In this document: positions 21,515 through 32,190 of the stretch, piece by piece
Layout: each line of letters begins with the position of its first letter
How positions within the stretch are numbered: position 1 is the stretch's first letter
Assembly: GCF_000516985.1 (NCBI RefSeq)
Contig: NW_006917096.1
Coordinates: forward strand, 1,225,606-1,289,605
Reading direction: 5' to 3'
DNA: 64,000 nt
From: Pestalotiopsis fici W106-1
Lineage: Eukaryota > Ascomycota > Sordariomycetes > Amphisphaeriales > Sporocadaceae
The notes under the pieces: generated by a model
Database searches by the model: none
Told to the model about the DNA's origin: nothing
Seen by the model: only the letters and a program-made list of their open reading frames with translations
Program-made: the position numbers and the translations under genes

Positions 21515-24069
21515 AGCAGTGTATAGCATATTTAGTTAGTATACCGATTAGGATGGATGAGCCGTTGTCGACAGTTGTTTGCAATTGATACTTTCCGTTA
21601 TTTTGATTCAAGACTATGAGTTCGGCTCAACACGCGATTTCGATGATCAAGGTTTTTGGTTGGAGTTTAGAATCAAGCATATGTTTGATCCAATGCAGAT
21701 AAATAACCTAAATTTGATACAGGGAGAGAGAGAGAAAGGCCAAGCCCGATATGGTCACGAGACTCCATGACATCTGCCAATTATGGAAGCAAAATGATTA
21801 TACAGTTTGGAAACACATATTTGTGACAGCTGCATAAGAAATGGTCCTAGATTGAAATTATACTTTCATAAATTGACTCGACACTTGCATTGCCCTGGCT
21901 CACATGACGATGCCAATGATGGTCGAGTCCCATGTCTTCGGACCGGACGGCTGAAGTTACCCGAACCTGGCAACCAGATTCCATTCAATGTTGTTGGTAG
22001 GTATTGCGGTACGGAATCAGCTGGATGCTAGAGTATACCATACATTAGGTACATCTGGATCCAGTATTTGTAGTGGTAGAGATCAAGCCTCAAAGGTAGC
22101 AGCAAGGCAGCAGCAAGGTATGCAAGGCTAAAAGGCGCAGATAGTGTTTTTGCTCGGCTTGCTCGGTGTAACAAGCACCAAAAAAGAACGATGCTGACGA
22201 CGTCCACAAAGATCTCTCGCGGGCGGCTCGTGGGTTAGCCCGCCCAGCCACCAGCCACCATGACCGCACTGAAAAGCCCACGCGGGGAAAGAAATGGGGC
22301 GAGCACACAGATGCCGGGGGTCTTGGGTCTGGTGTATTACTGCGCCAATTGGAATGCCAGCAGCGAACCCCGCATAAGTGAACAAGAGCCGAATAAGATT
22401 GTTGTTGCATGGGGATTCACAGGGAACTTGTCGAGTTCTTCTCATGTATTCCATATGGCGGTATGTAAATGCACGCAAGTATTGTGGTATGTAGGCAAAG
22501 CGCGATCCTTCCGTGCAACGTACCGAACATACACACATAGGATGTACGTATGCCACACCCTCAGATGTTAATCTCTCCATTATGTATGTCTTTCCCCGAA
22601 TCTGACGACATCAATCGAGCTGCTTCAGTCCATGTACCAGTCCTGCTCACACATGTAATGTACACGAGCTGAGGTTTGAGAAATCTGCAAGACATCAAAT
22701 GCTCGTGGCTGTTTGGGATCTATCATGTATCTAGTGTCCAGTAGGGTAGCATGGCTCATTAGGTACCTGAGCAATTGTGCATTCCTATTCCAATGTGCCC
22801 AACTAGCATCTGAACCAAGTGGATGAGTTGCAGAAGCCGTCTGCCATTGGAACGGCCAGTGTCGAGCACTTGTAAGGCACATGAGCACGCCAGACAGTCC
22901 AAACTAGGATTTCGAATGACGATCGTCTTCCTTCGCGCTGTTCAAACCCCAGATCAGATCCCCGCATCTCTGTCTACTTTAACACTACCTACCTTGGTCC
23001 CCCCTTTGAGCAGCAGCAGCAGCAGAAACGGCATCATTGACGAGGGATGACAGAACGTTAACAAGTCCCAACGGTGAGGAGAGAGGGAAGGGGAGAGAGA
23101 GAGACGGTGACTGGTGCGTCGGACTTTTGTTCAATGTTGGGTCTGCCAGCCGGATGCGAGGTCGAGCTGCATGCTTTTTGAAGTTTGCCCGTACCACGGC
23201 CATGGGTCAGGCTCGAGCGACATTGATCATGAGGACGGAAACGAGCCAGTCACATAAGCTGTCCCTGGGTCGTGACATGACTGCATCAACTCTGTAATCT
23301 TTTAATTTTTTTTTCTTTGCTGTCTCTTTCCACCTCCTGGGTCAGGGCTCGGCTTTCCGATCCCTACATGCCTACCTACTGTTACAGTAACTCAAGATAC
23401 CTACTTACATATTAACCGTCACCCATCGACACCTACGTACGTACAACGGAGGGGGAGGGGGTTCTGGGCTGGCTGGCATGTACATGACGATACCACGTCG
23501 AGCCTCGTTCGTGCAGACCAAAAAGACCAGCCAGCAGCTTGTTTTCCCCGTTTGCACAGTTGCACCACATCATGTTTCCCCAATCTAAGCTGCACAAACG
23601 CACCACTGATCGTCGTGCGCTTCGAGGCTTACCCCCTTACCCTTGTCACTTTGGGGCCCGGCTTTACGTCGTCTACACCATTTACCCCAACTTTCCAGAG
23701 CGGAGTAGCTAGCTGCATGCATGCATGATGGCACCGGCGCCGGGGAGAAGCTTGACTTTTTCGTGATCAAAAGTCAACACTAGAAGGGACCCTTGTCGCT
23801 CATTATATGCTTGACTCTGCTGGCTCGGCTCCTTGCCGTCTATCTAATGTACTGATTCTGTTCCTGTCCAAGTTTTCTTTTGCCTTCTCCCTGGCTGGCG
23901 GAAGTGGTTTGTCTCGCTTACATTTTTCTGCTCCCCTCTGTGTGTGTATATAAGCACCCCCAATTGTCGCATTTGTTTTGTGTCTCTTGGCTTGGCCTCG
24001 ACTGTACACCCTTCATCCAATTTGCTTTCCAACGGTGATCCCAAGCTCTGCAATAAGTATACCGTCCCA
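21515..24069. other. Long intergenic region, 2.55 kb
   Basis: 3' UTR of V-ATPase B followed by a long upstream region of the aldose epimerase gene. It holds an AGCAGCAAGG duplication (22087-22120), a GA-rich stretch (23078-23105), a 9-base T run (23307-23315) and repeated CCTAC/TACGTAC words (23366-23445). No frame with protein character; the 150-codon frame at 22128-22580 on the minus strand is not supported. Confidence 0.45.
23862..23960 (+). promoter_or_regulatory. Probable core promoter of the aldose epimerase gene
   Basis: A pyrimidine-rich stretch (23862-23940) leads into TATATAAG at 23947-23954, 116 bases before the ATG at 24070. Position and sequence fit a TATA box with the transcription start downstream. 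This is inference from motif and spacing only. Confidence 0.5.
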
Positions 24070-25358
24070 ATGCGTTTCCCAACAGCAAAAATCGCCGCTT
24101 TGGGGGCATCGCTCATCCCAATTGCCTCGGCCCAGTCCAATTCTTCCACAGGCCCGGATGAGAATGGCATCTACTGGATCAAGAGCGAAGGCCTCACGGC
24201 TGGATTCATTGCTTACGGCGCTTCCATTAGCCACTTGCTTATAAACGACCAATATGGTATTCAGCGTGATGTCGTGGCCGGATTCGACAATGCCACCTAC
24301 TATGGAATCGACAAGCAGCACAACCACTTTGGTGGCGTGCCTGGTCGCTATGCCAATCGCATAAAGAACAGCACCTTTGAGATCGACGGCGAGACGTACA
24401 AGGTCGACGCCAACGAGAACGGTGGTCTGGACACTCTACACGGTGGCTCAGATGGCTGGGACTACCGCAACTTCACCGTCGTCGCTTACACCGACGACTC
24501 CATTACCTTCTCCATTGTCGATCCGGACGGCAAGGAGGGCTTCCCCGGCGAGGTTGTCTCCTACATCACCTACACCGTTCACGATTGGACCTGGGATTTC
24601 AAGATGATCGCTCTCGCGACCACCAAGAAGACGCCCATCATGCTCAGCAGTCACACCTACTGGAACCTCGATGGGTTCGCCAACAATGAGACCAACCTGG
24701 TGCTGAACCACACCTTCTACCTGCCCTACAGTGGCCAGCGCGTTGGTGTCGACAATATTCTCATTCCCACGGGAGATATCCTCGCCAATCAGCCAGGCTC
24801 TGTCAACGACTTCTGGAGTGGCCCCAAGCAGATTGGCGCAGCTTTCGACAGTGGCGACGCCGAGCTCAAGGGTAACTGTGGATTCAACTGCACTGGATAT
24901 GGTAAGTAATGCGTCCCTCGACAATGCTCCTTATTTGTTTGCTCCCCTTGTCAAATGAACCAATACTGACTTTGCCATCAGACAACTGCTGGCTCGTGAA
25001 CCGAGAACAGAACGGCCCTTACGACTGGCGAACCGACGGATTCGTCGCCCAGCTCGCATCGCCCTGGTCAGGCATCCAGCTCGACGTCTACTCTGACCAG
25101 GAAGCCTTCCAGATGTACTCGTGCAACGGCCAAAACGGCAGCGTAGCGCTCAAGACGACGCAGGGTCTCTTTGACAATGCCGACTTCCCGCGAACGATTC
25201 CCCAGTACGGCTGCGTCGTGCTCGAGGTTGAGGACTGGATCGACGCCATTAACCAGCCCTCATGGCAGCGCGAGAAGAAACAAATCTATGAGCCTGGTGG
25301 TGACCCATACGTGCTGCAGGCTAGCTATGTCTTTAGCATCAACGGCACGAGCTCTTAA
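24070..25358 (+). CDS. Secreted aldose 1-epimerase (mutarotase)
   Basis: Two exons (24070..24901 and 24982..25358) encode 402 residues. Residues 1-21 form a signal peptide ending in the cleavage-like site SAQ. The galactose-mutarotase beta-sandwich follows with typical landmarks: YGASISHL, the substrate-loop motif GVPGRYANRI after HNHFGG, SSHTYWNLDG carrying the conserved His, and VLEVEDWIDAINQP near the end holding the acidic residue expected of the family. Several Asn-X-Ser/Thr sites (NAT, NST, NFT, NHT, NGT) fit an extracellular glycoprotein. The enzyme interconverts alpha and beta anomers of hexoses; an extracellular fungal form probably acts on sugars released from polymers. The start was chosen at MRFPTA because the upstream in-frame ATG adds residues that would bury the signal peptide. 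The intron has GTAAGT and CATCAG borders. Confidence 0.92.
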
Positions 25359-25936
25359 GAGATTTGTGTGTCTTTCTTGTTTAGCGAACCTTGCCAAAGA
25401 AGTATAAGAATAAAAATAAAATAAAAAAGGATCTAGGACTAGGGGATATAAGACGGAGAGATGCACTCGCACTCGCCCACCTCTATTTAGTTCGTGTCAA
25501 ACAAACTTTAATATTTATTATAATTGAGACAATTTAACATGATGACCTGAAGGAAATCCCAATTTTTATGATTTTGTGGTTGTGTATTGGTTCATACCAT
25601 GGCTATAGAGTATATTCTTTCAAGGGACACCCCGAGTTGCATAGCCTCGATTGATGCAATTTTATTGTTTGCCTCGAGCCACTGTGGATCCCACTTCTTT
25701 TGCCTACACACCACATGAAATTTTTTTGTTTTCGGCGACAGTCTCCCGACTTTCCAGCTGTTGAGCCTTATTATTTTGATTCTACGAAAGAGAAAATTTT
25801 CAGAGAACATTTGAAACCCGCCAGAAGTTTGGAGACAGGTTTGCGCAAAACTTTGACTACCGACAACGTCTTAGGGACGAGGGGCAAAACCATTCAAGAA
25901 GCGGGGCACATCTGAAAGCCATATCGCTTTCAAAGA
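25359..25936. other. Intergenic between aldose epimerase and dph1
   Basis: 578 bases, AT-rich in the first half (25400-25560, with AATAAAAATAAAATAAAA at 25409-25426 that could serve polyadenylation). The dph1 promoter is in the second half. Confidence 0.5.
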
Positions 25937-27355
25937 ATGGAAGACGACAGGGCACAAGCAGATCTCGGCATCGCTGCCGACATTGAGGAGGCTCAGGCAC
26001 CAGAGCCGGTGCAGAGACAACCAAGAAAGAGGTTCGTCGGCCGACGCAAAGCCGGCGAGGGCTCGCGCAATGGAGGTGTACCATCAGTCGAGGATAGTGG
26101 GGCCATTCAAGGTCAGTTTGGGTCTTGGGAGTCTGGCTCTATGTTCAAAGTGCCAGACTGCCAAAGGAGATGGAATCCCATGTGCTGATGATATCATATA
26201 GTCGCACAACCGCGGAGGGCACCAAGGCTACTGAACCAGGTGCCGCCAGAGATCCTCAATGATCCGGCCCTCAACGAGGCCATGAGCCTTCTGCCATCAA
26301 ACTACTCGTTCGAGATACCCAAGACCGTCCATCGCATTCGGACGTCGGGGGCCAAAAAGGTCGCGCTGCAGATGCCCGAAGGTCTTCTTCTTTTTGCGAC
26401 CACTATTTCAGACATACTAACCGAGTTCTGCCCCGGGATCGAGACGCTCATCATGGGCGACGTGACCTATGGCGCCTGCTGCATCGACGATTACACGGCG
26501 CGGGCGCTCGGGTGCGACTTGCTGGTGCACTATGCACACAGCTGCCTCATCCCCGTCGACGTGACCAAGATCAAGACGCTCTACGTCTTTGTCGACATTA
26601 GCATCGACACGACGCACCTGCTCGCCACGCTGGAGCGCAACTTTGCCGCGCCCAAGACCATTGCCATTGTGGGAACGATCCAGTTCAACGCCACCATTCA
26701 CGGGACGCGGTCGGCGCTCGAGCGCGCGGGCTTTCGCGTCCTGGTCCCGCAGATTGCGCCCCTGTCCAAGGGCGAGATTCTCGGCTGCACGTCGCCACGG
26801 CTGCCCGACTCGGAAAACGTCGACCTCATCCTCTACCTGGGCGACGGCCGCTTCCACCTCGAGAGCATCATGATCCACAACCCGGCCATCCCGGCCTACC
26901 GGTACGACCCGTACTCGCGCAAGCTGACGCGCGAGACGTACGGGCACGACGAGATGCAAGGCCTTCGGCGCGCGGCCATTTCCACGGCAAAGGGCGCCCG
27001 CAAGTGGGGGCTGATCCTGGGCTCGCTGGGCCGCCAGGGCAACCCGCACACCATGTCGCTCATTGAGTCCAAGCTCACGGCCGCCGGCATCCCCTGGGTC
27101 AACCTCCTGCTCAGCGAGATTTTCCCTGGCAAGCTCGCCCTCATGTCGGATGTCGAGTGCTGGGTCCAGGTCGCCTGCCCTCGTCTCAGCATTGATTGGG
27201 GATACGCTTTCCCCCGCCCCCTGCTGACGCCCTATGAGGCTCTCATTGCTCTCAATGAGAGGGAGGATTGGGCAAAGACTGGTGGTGTCTATCCCATGGA
27301 TTACTATGCCCGCGAGGGTCTGGGCAGAACGAAGCCGTTATCAATAAGTAGCTGA
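25937..27355 (+). CDS. dph1: Diphthamide biosynthesis subunit Dph1
   Basis: Two exons (25937..26111 and 26202..27355) encode 442 residues. Dph1 pairs with Dph2 as a radical-SAM-like enzyme carrying an iron-sulphur cluster; it transfers the 3-amino-3-carboxypropyl group of S-adenosylmethionine to a histidine of translation factor eEF2, the first step of diphthamide synthesis. The core begins at [20 protein letters not shown] and shows [11 protein letters not shown], then [20 protein letters not shown] with the first cluster Cys, [12 protein letters not shown], and [19 protein letters not shown] with further conserved Cys residues near the C-terminus. The N-terminal 60 residues are acidic then basic and poorly conserved. 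The intron, with a GTCAGT donor, joins I-Q-V-A-Q. Coding GC is high in exon 2. It is transcribed toward the repeat-bearing gap at 27.4-28.6 kb. Confidence 0.96.
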
Positions 27356-27879
27356 GTCTGATACGTAAATAAATAAAAGTCACTATTTGAGAGATTTTTG
27401 GCAATAGTCAAACCTTTGCTCTCTATGCGGAATGTTGTTTGGCTGATCATGGCTGATAGCTTCTTGTTGAGCTGCTAAGCTGGCAATTGGTGCAGTGACA
27501 TCAATTTATAAATTTTCGTCTGCGTGTTAATGGCCATATGGTCATTACAACATGCCAATGATTTTATGTGTAAAGGTAAGAAGGGCTGTGATCAGTCATC
27601 TAATTGTTCTTCGATGTGCTCACCAAGATATTCCCGTTTTGTGTGTATATCATCACCGCAGTACGAGCCGCGGCAGATTCTGGTAGGTACTGCAGAAGAT
27701 TCATATCTGGTCTACACTAACGACTCCGTGCCACATGGGTTCTTGATGTCAGGTTTGAAAACAATCATGATGTTGAAGAAACAAATCAGATGCAGCCGTA
27801 GTCTGTCGCCAACTGCGGATTGTGACAAACCATGCACATGTGGCAGGCTATTATATCTAAAATGGTTTGGGACATCCAA

Positions 27880-27910
27880 GCCCTTTGGGAGGCTTAAAAT
27901 TGCAGTGAAG
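27880..27910 (+). repeat. Short dispersed repeat, copy D
   Basis: Pattern: CCCTTT, a variable 8-10 bases, then CTTAAAATTGCAGTGAAG. It shares TTAAAA(A)TGCAGTGAAG with the copies at 35874 and 35945. It lies just outside the left inverted end at 27941. Confidence 0.55.
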
Positions 27911-27940
27911 TCGTGCTTTAACTACCCGTGCCCGTGCACG

Positions 27941-28527
27941 TTGTTAGGTGGTGGTGTTACTTGGTCACAAATAGTGGGGAAAACTACCCAACATCATTAC
28001 GAGCTACCAGAACCAGTACATTCTTTCAACGTCCACACCCCGGCATGAGGCCACGCAGGGAAGTATCTTGTGATTGATTCTAACTCAATCTCTCGTTTAC
28101 TACCAAACCCTCCAAAGGGTCCAGTGACGGGAGTATCTCAAAGTTTCCCCTGCGAGGCTAAAGAAAAAGAAATGGTGCTGTTGTCGTTGTGGCATGACTA
28201 TTCGCTACTATAGTCAATGGACACCATTAAAGATCTCTTATTTTCATGTGCAGCACCCTTCTCCATGTCACTACTCTCAAGAAACTCTTTTCGCAAACGT
28301 CAGGTGGTCTGCATTTTGTTATTTGTGCTGTGAATCATGACATGGAGGATTTGGAGATTTGCAGCTCAGTCGGGCGCAACAATCTGGATTACCCTAGTCA
28401 TGATTGGCTCAGCTAAATAAAGACAGCCATGCCCTCCGCGGAGGTTAAAATTGCTGTGAAAGTCGGCGGATTTCCAAAAAGGGCAGAACTTGAAAGCTTG
28501 TGTCCCCGTTCTGCCACCACCTAACAA
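27941..28527. mobile_element. Probable non-autonomous inverted-repeat element (MITE-like)
   Basis: TTGTTAGGTGGTGG at 27941-27954 is matched exactly, in reverse complement, at 28514-28527. The similarity continues inward in degenerate form: AC, GG and CACAA recur at the same offsets up to about 30 bases from each end. The 587-base interior has no coding capacity. This is the shape of a miniature inverted-repeat transposable element. A clear target-site duplication is not visible, so the outer limits and the superfamily stay open. A chance inverted repeat is unlikely for 14 exact bases at this distance but not excluded. Confidence 0.45.
28431..28461 (+). repeat. Short dispersed repeat, copy E
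   Basis: CCCTCCGCGGAGGTTAAAAT followed by TGCTGTGAAAG, a variant of the same repeat, with the 12-base palindrome CCTCCGCGGAGG in its left half. It lies inside the right end of the inverted-repeat element. Confidence 0.45.
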
Positions 28528-28608
28528 ATTGTTCGGCATGGCAATTCTCCATCAGCTGCGTGGTATACGTGGACTAGAGCACGGCGAAACCATGTCGTTG
28601 GCCGCCTC

Positions 28609-30453
28609 TTACACTCCCATTTCCCTTCGAACCTCTAGGCTATTAATAAAATCACACCTTTGGAACAGCTGTTCCAAATTGGCTTCAGTCTCGCTGACTG
28701 TAGAGCTTTCTTGAGACCTGAGGGACGTCACAGGAAAGGAGCCGTGTGGCATGAACAGCTCAAGCGAGATCTTTGAGGGTGACTCGCTCTCCAGCTCTGT
28801 CTTGGTCACGCCATCAAAAGCTGCTGGCCAGTCCTCGTCTGCACTTCCCGTAGTAACAAACCTGACGATCCGCCGACTAACCTCCAGGGCTCTCTCCAGT
28901 TGGGGACGACTATTGTCCGCATTGGGGAGCTTTTGGATATTGAGCACGTACGGAATGTCGCTCAGGTGGGAGACACGCCACATGGGCACCTTCATGGCAT
29001 ATTCGTAGATGGGCGTGAACTGTGTCATGTTGTTCTCGTATAGGCGCACCTGTGATGGCTCGACGCCGCCGTGCTTGAGGTACTGCCACGCAAAGTCGAG
29101 CACCGGGCAGGTAAACCAGAGGTCGCGGCTGAGTTGCGCGGCGCGGTAGTATTGTGGCGAGACGCCCCTGTCGTGGTCTGGTCGTACCATTGCCTTGAAA
29201 TCTTTGAGGGGATAGAGCCCGAGGAGCTTCTGCTTTGTGGACTCGGATAGACCGATGAGCCAGAGACTGAAGCTTGAAAGTACTTCTTCGTCCGTCGATG
29301 TTGTGGGCCGAGGATACCAGGCCCCATCATTGGTGGTCCAAGACGCAATAATCGGAACACCCTTGACGACTTTTCTGGCGCGTATAAGCTGTGATGCTCG
29401 ATCGAGAATAAAATCATCATCGTACGTAGGATGAAAGAAGCCCTCGCCAAACATTGGGCGGGCCGTACGAGCGGCAGTGACCGAGACATTGGTGAGTATT
29501 TCAAAAGGAACATTACGCAAGCAGGCCAACGTCTCGGGGGATTGACTACCGCTGCCCTCGATGCAGTCAACCTTTCGAGCAACATCGGCTGTGTTGTTAG
29601 CCACAAGGTCCGACATCGTATTAAAGTTGACGCCCGGGGAACCAGACATCATGACGGCGCTCTGGAACGGCACGCCCTTGGTTCCGCCGTACGAGGTCAA
29701 ATGTAGGCCAATATCGCTGGCTCCCACGCTATGCCCAATGGCCGTCACCTGCTCTGGATCTCCCCCAAATATCTCAATATTGTCGCGCACCCATTCGAGG
29801 GCTGCGCGCTGATCCCGGAGTCCGACATTGGTCTGCTTGGCCTCACGCAACGCCTCACTGGTTGCGAACCCGAAAATGCCGAGGCGATAATTGATAGCGA
29901 CAAAGATGAGAGGACGTCCGTCAGTCGCTGCCTGTCGCACGATGCCGTCCGGCGTGTACAGGACCTCGTACGCGGAGCCGAGCGCGTGTCCGCCGCTGTG
30001 CAACCAGACCATGACGGGGAGCTTGGCTTCTGGTTTGGTGCCCCGTGGCCGGGCGATGCGCAGGCTGAGACAGTTCTCGCTGATATTGCTCACCCGGCTC
30101 GTAAAGGGCAGCACGTCGCCGGTTCCCTGCGGACACCAGGCGCCCTCCTTTGTGGCGTCGACGACGGAGCCCCGGGCGTACCGGAGCGGGACCGGCCGAG
30201 CAAAGCGGTTCTGGCCCGATGTGTCTTGCGCATAAAAGATGTTTTGGAAATGCTCGACGCCCGGTGCGAGGCTGCCTTTATACTCAATATCGTGCCGCGG
30301 ATCCACGACGACAGGAGCCGCGAATATAGCATTTGGTAGGTTGAAGTCATATTCATATAGTATGAATGCTTGGAACGAGTCAAAGACAATTGCAAATAGT
30401 GCCAGAAGCAGTGCTCCCGAGCCCAGAAGCCAGCGCAGTGATATATGAGGCAT
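28609..30453 (-). CDS. Type-B carboxylesterase/lipase, membrane-anchored or secreted
   Basis: A single exon of 614 residues. Residues 7-33 are a hydrophobic N-terminal segment preceded by MPHISLR, so the protein is a type II membrane protein or has an uncleaved signal. The alpha/beta-hydrolase of the cholinesterase type follows: SENCLSLRIARP (usual SEDCL motif), oxyanion hole region WLHSGGH (151-156), NYRLGIFGF, NVGLRDQRAALEWVRDNI, and the nucleophile elbow GHSVG with Ser242 where most relatives have GESAG. The catalytic His is likely in SHLSDIPYV and the acid in TTNDGAWY. These suggest activity on esters of unknown kind. The true start is the ATG at 30453; the open frame 12 bases further up begins without ATG. 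It is convergent with dph1 and points away from the zinc-finger gene. Confidence 0.9.
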   Translation of the reverse strand: MPHISLRWLLGSGALLLALFAIVFDSFQAFILYEYDFNLPNAIFAAPVVVDPRHDIEYKGSLAPGVEHFQNIFYAQDTSGQNRFARPVPLRYARGSVVDATKEGAWCPQGTGDVLPFTSRVSNISENCLSLRIARPRGTKPEAKLPVMVWLHSGGHALGSAYEVLYTPDGIVRQAATDGRPLIFVAINYRLGIFGFATSEALREAKQTNVGLRDQRAALEWVRDNIEIFGGDPEQVTAIGHSVGASDIGLHLTSYGGTKGVPFQSAVMMSGSPGVNFNTMSDLVANNTADVARKVDCIEGSGSQSPETLACLRNVPFEILTNVSVTAARTARPMFGEGFFHPTYDDDFILDRASQLIRARKVVKGVPIIASWTTNDGAWYPRPTTSTDEEVLSSFSLWLIGLSESTKQKLLGLYPLKDFKAMVRPDHDRGVSPQYYRAAQLSRDLWFTCPVLDFAWQYLKHGGVEPSQVRLYENNMTQFTPIYEYAMKVPMWRVSHLSDIPYVLNIQKLPNADNSRPQLERALEVSRRIVRFVTTGSADEDWPAAFDGVTKTELESESPSKISLELFMPHGSFPVTSLRSQESSTVSETEANLEQLFQRCDFINSLEVRREMGV

Positions 30454-31282
30454 GATACGATTCAACGAGTAAAAAGTACTGCTCAGAAGATGATAGCCAC
30501 GGTGAGAACAGTTGAGTATTACTTTTCAAAAAGGACACTGGTCAATTTCTCAAAGTTTGGCTCATTAGCCGGTCAGCACCAACAGCGTTCTCGCATAGCT
30601 CCACCAAATTTAGTTGGAGCCGTCTGACTTGTCATTGTTCGCGGAAGTAAGCGAGACAAGCATACTGCATATTTACCGTGTGAACGTGGGGAAATATGGT
30701 CATCCCCTTTCGATAGTGGCTTCTGATTCAGGCACAACAAATTGAATGAGATACGCGGTAGATATGGAGTAAATATGAGGTTCAATTGGCGACTCTGTAC
30801 GGATAAATGTGATATAAGGGACACTGAAATTCTACCTGCGTCAAGATTGTCAAGAAGTCTCAATATTCGTTCCGAGTTATGTTCACATCTAGACGGCTTG
30901 ACCGAGTTGATGCAGAATAGTATACTCGGAGCTTCCAAAGGCACAGCTGGGTGAAGAAAAATTGAAAGAAAGACTTTTCATTAAAAAGTCAATGGTCGCT
31001 GGCGACAGGCGCTATCATAAATGACAAATATAGGCCAGAGAAACAACAGTTTGGTAGGAAGAAGGACAAGATAATGTCATGGGATGCTGGTCGGAGAACA
31101 TAGTATTGAGGGGAATTGTATGATCTGTATCCGTCCGTGTATATCAAATACTCATAGAAGCGTGTGCAAACATCTTTGTGGCCCTTGGTCATTTACTTCG
31201 CGAGATAATCCCATAGCCAAAAATAAATAGAATAAAATAAAAAATAAACACAACCCGCAAGCCGAAAAGACACAAGTAATCA
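30454..31282. other. Intergenic upstream of the carboxylesterase
   Basis: 829 bases carrying the promoter of the esterase and the 3' UTR of the zinc-finger gene. The 31200-31255 segment is very AT-rich (AATAAAATAAAAAATAAA type) and suits polyadenylation on either strand. No gene was recognised. Confidence 0.5.
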
Positions 31283-31917
31283 TTAGTCCCTTTTCTTCTG
31301 AATTGAAGACCGCTTCTTTGTTTTCAAATGTTGCTCGTCGTTATGCCTTTTCCAGTGATCACGACGAGGAAACCCTCGGCCGCACAATTTGCAAGTGTAT
31401 TTGTATGAAAGCAGACCATATTGTCTTGCCCAGGGCTTGTGGGTCGATTTGACATGTCTTTTCATATCACGTTGCCATGCTGCTCTGGATTTCTTACTGC
31501 GGCAATTTGCGATCGGGCATCGCACAGGTTTGAGGTGCTTGCGGAGGTGTTTTCTGTTTCAAAGTCAAAGTCAATAAGGAGAAGAGTCAGGCTGATCATT
31601 ATGTGCACCTACAGCAGGTGGCTTGCGCCACTTCTACCTTTTTCTTTCTCACAGTAATGTCTGCATCCCTCCCAAGGACACCAAAACTTGCCGTTTGCAT
31701 CAGGCTTGAAAGTCTCCAAAGGCGGCATTGGGTACTCTGCAAACTTGATCTTGGGCAAAGCCTTGTCATTGGAAGATTGCGGAAATGAGATGTCAACACT
31801 TGCGCTGACATTGGCGGTATGTTCTACATTTTCAACAGAGCGGACAGCGTCTTGATTGACAGTGTGCCATGGACGAAACGTTTCAAGGGGCAAAGATTGC
31901 CCCAACGGAGGGGACAT
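31283..31917 (-). CDS. C2H2 zinc-finger protein (possible transcription factor), start uncertain
   Basis: Two exons (31917..31613 and 31553..31283; intron 59 bases, GTAGGT to AACAG) give 191 residues. Three zinc-finger-like units are visible: a Cys pair in FWCPWEGCRHYC completed after the splice by KHLRKH; CPIANC with HVKSTH; and the classical YTCKLCGRGFPRRDHWKRH. The C-terminus is Lys-rich. Nuclear DNA binding is inferred. The gene may be longer: an ORF starting at the ATG at 32190 (88 codons, Ser/Pro-rich as in many activators) lies in the same frame and is separated from MSPPLG only by a TAG at 31924-31926. Either the gene starts at 31917, or the TAG is a nonsense mutation, or an in-frame 162-base intron (32085..31924, GTCAGT to CTTAG) removes it, giving 228 residues. 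I cannot decide from sequence. Confidence 0.6.
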
Positions 31918-31923
31918 CCCACT

Positions 31924-32190
31924 CTAAGGAGTAGAATGCTCGTCGTGCACAGGTCGCGTCAATCGACCGTCATGGCTCATTTCGTCGGTAGATCCAAAAT
32001 CTGTATGGGGGCTGGACGGACTGGGGACGGGGACATGACTGATTGGGCTGTCCGTAACCTCCAAGCTAGGCTCTTGGTTACTGACTGTCAGGTTTCGGAC
32101 ATCCAAAAGTCGGGGATCAATGGTCACAATATTAGATCCATGGTCCGGCTCATAACTCGAGGAAGTTGGGTAGATGGGATCTTCAATCAT
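31924..32190 (-). other. Upstream in-frame segment of the zinc-finger gene ending in TAG
   Basis: 88 codons from ATG, starting MIEDPIYPTSS, rich in Ser, Pro and Asp (VPVPSPSSPHTD), then TAG and, two codons later, the ATG at 31917. Composition resembles the disordered N-terminus of a fungal transcription factor. Three readings are possible: first part of the zinc-finger protein interrupted by a stop, a separate upstream ORF, or mostly an intron. Confidence 0.4.

Larger units (their letters stand above)
27356..28608. other. Intergenic with repeats, between convergent dph1 and the carboxylesterase
   Basis: 1.25 kb between convergent genes. It contains two copies of a short repeat (27880-27910 and 28431-28461) and a pair of inverted 14-base ends at 27941 and 28514, described separately. 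A 174-codon Cys-rich frame at 27524-28048 runs through one of the repeats and is not accepted as a gene. Confidence 0.55.

Noticed and set aside
20810..21529. 239-codon frame antisense to V-ATPase subunit B
   Set aside because: Leu/Val/Ser-rich shadow of a conserved gene, no domain.
22128..22580. 150-codon frame upstream of the aldose epimerase gene
   Set aside because: No domain, mixed composition, no conserved splice sites.
27524..28048. 174-codon Cys-rich frame
   Set aside because: It runs across a short dispersed repeat and into the inverted-repeat element, and its composition follows the DNA, not a protein.
31918..31967. 44-base intron (GTCGAT to TTAG) to remove the TAG in the zinc-finger gene
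   Set aside because: Too short for these introns, not a multiple of three, and would break the frame into the fingers.
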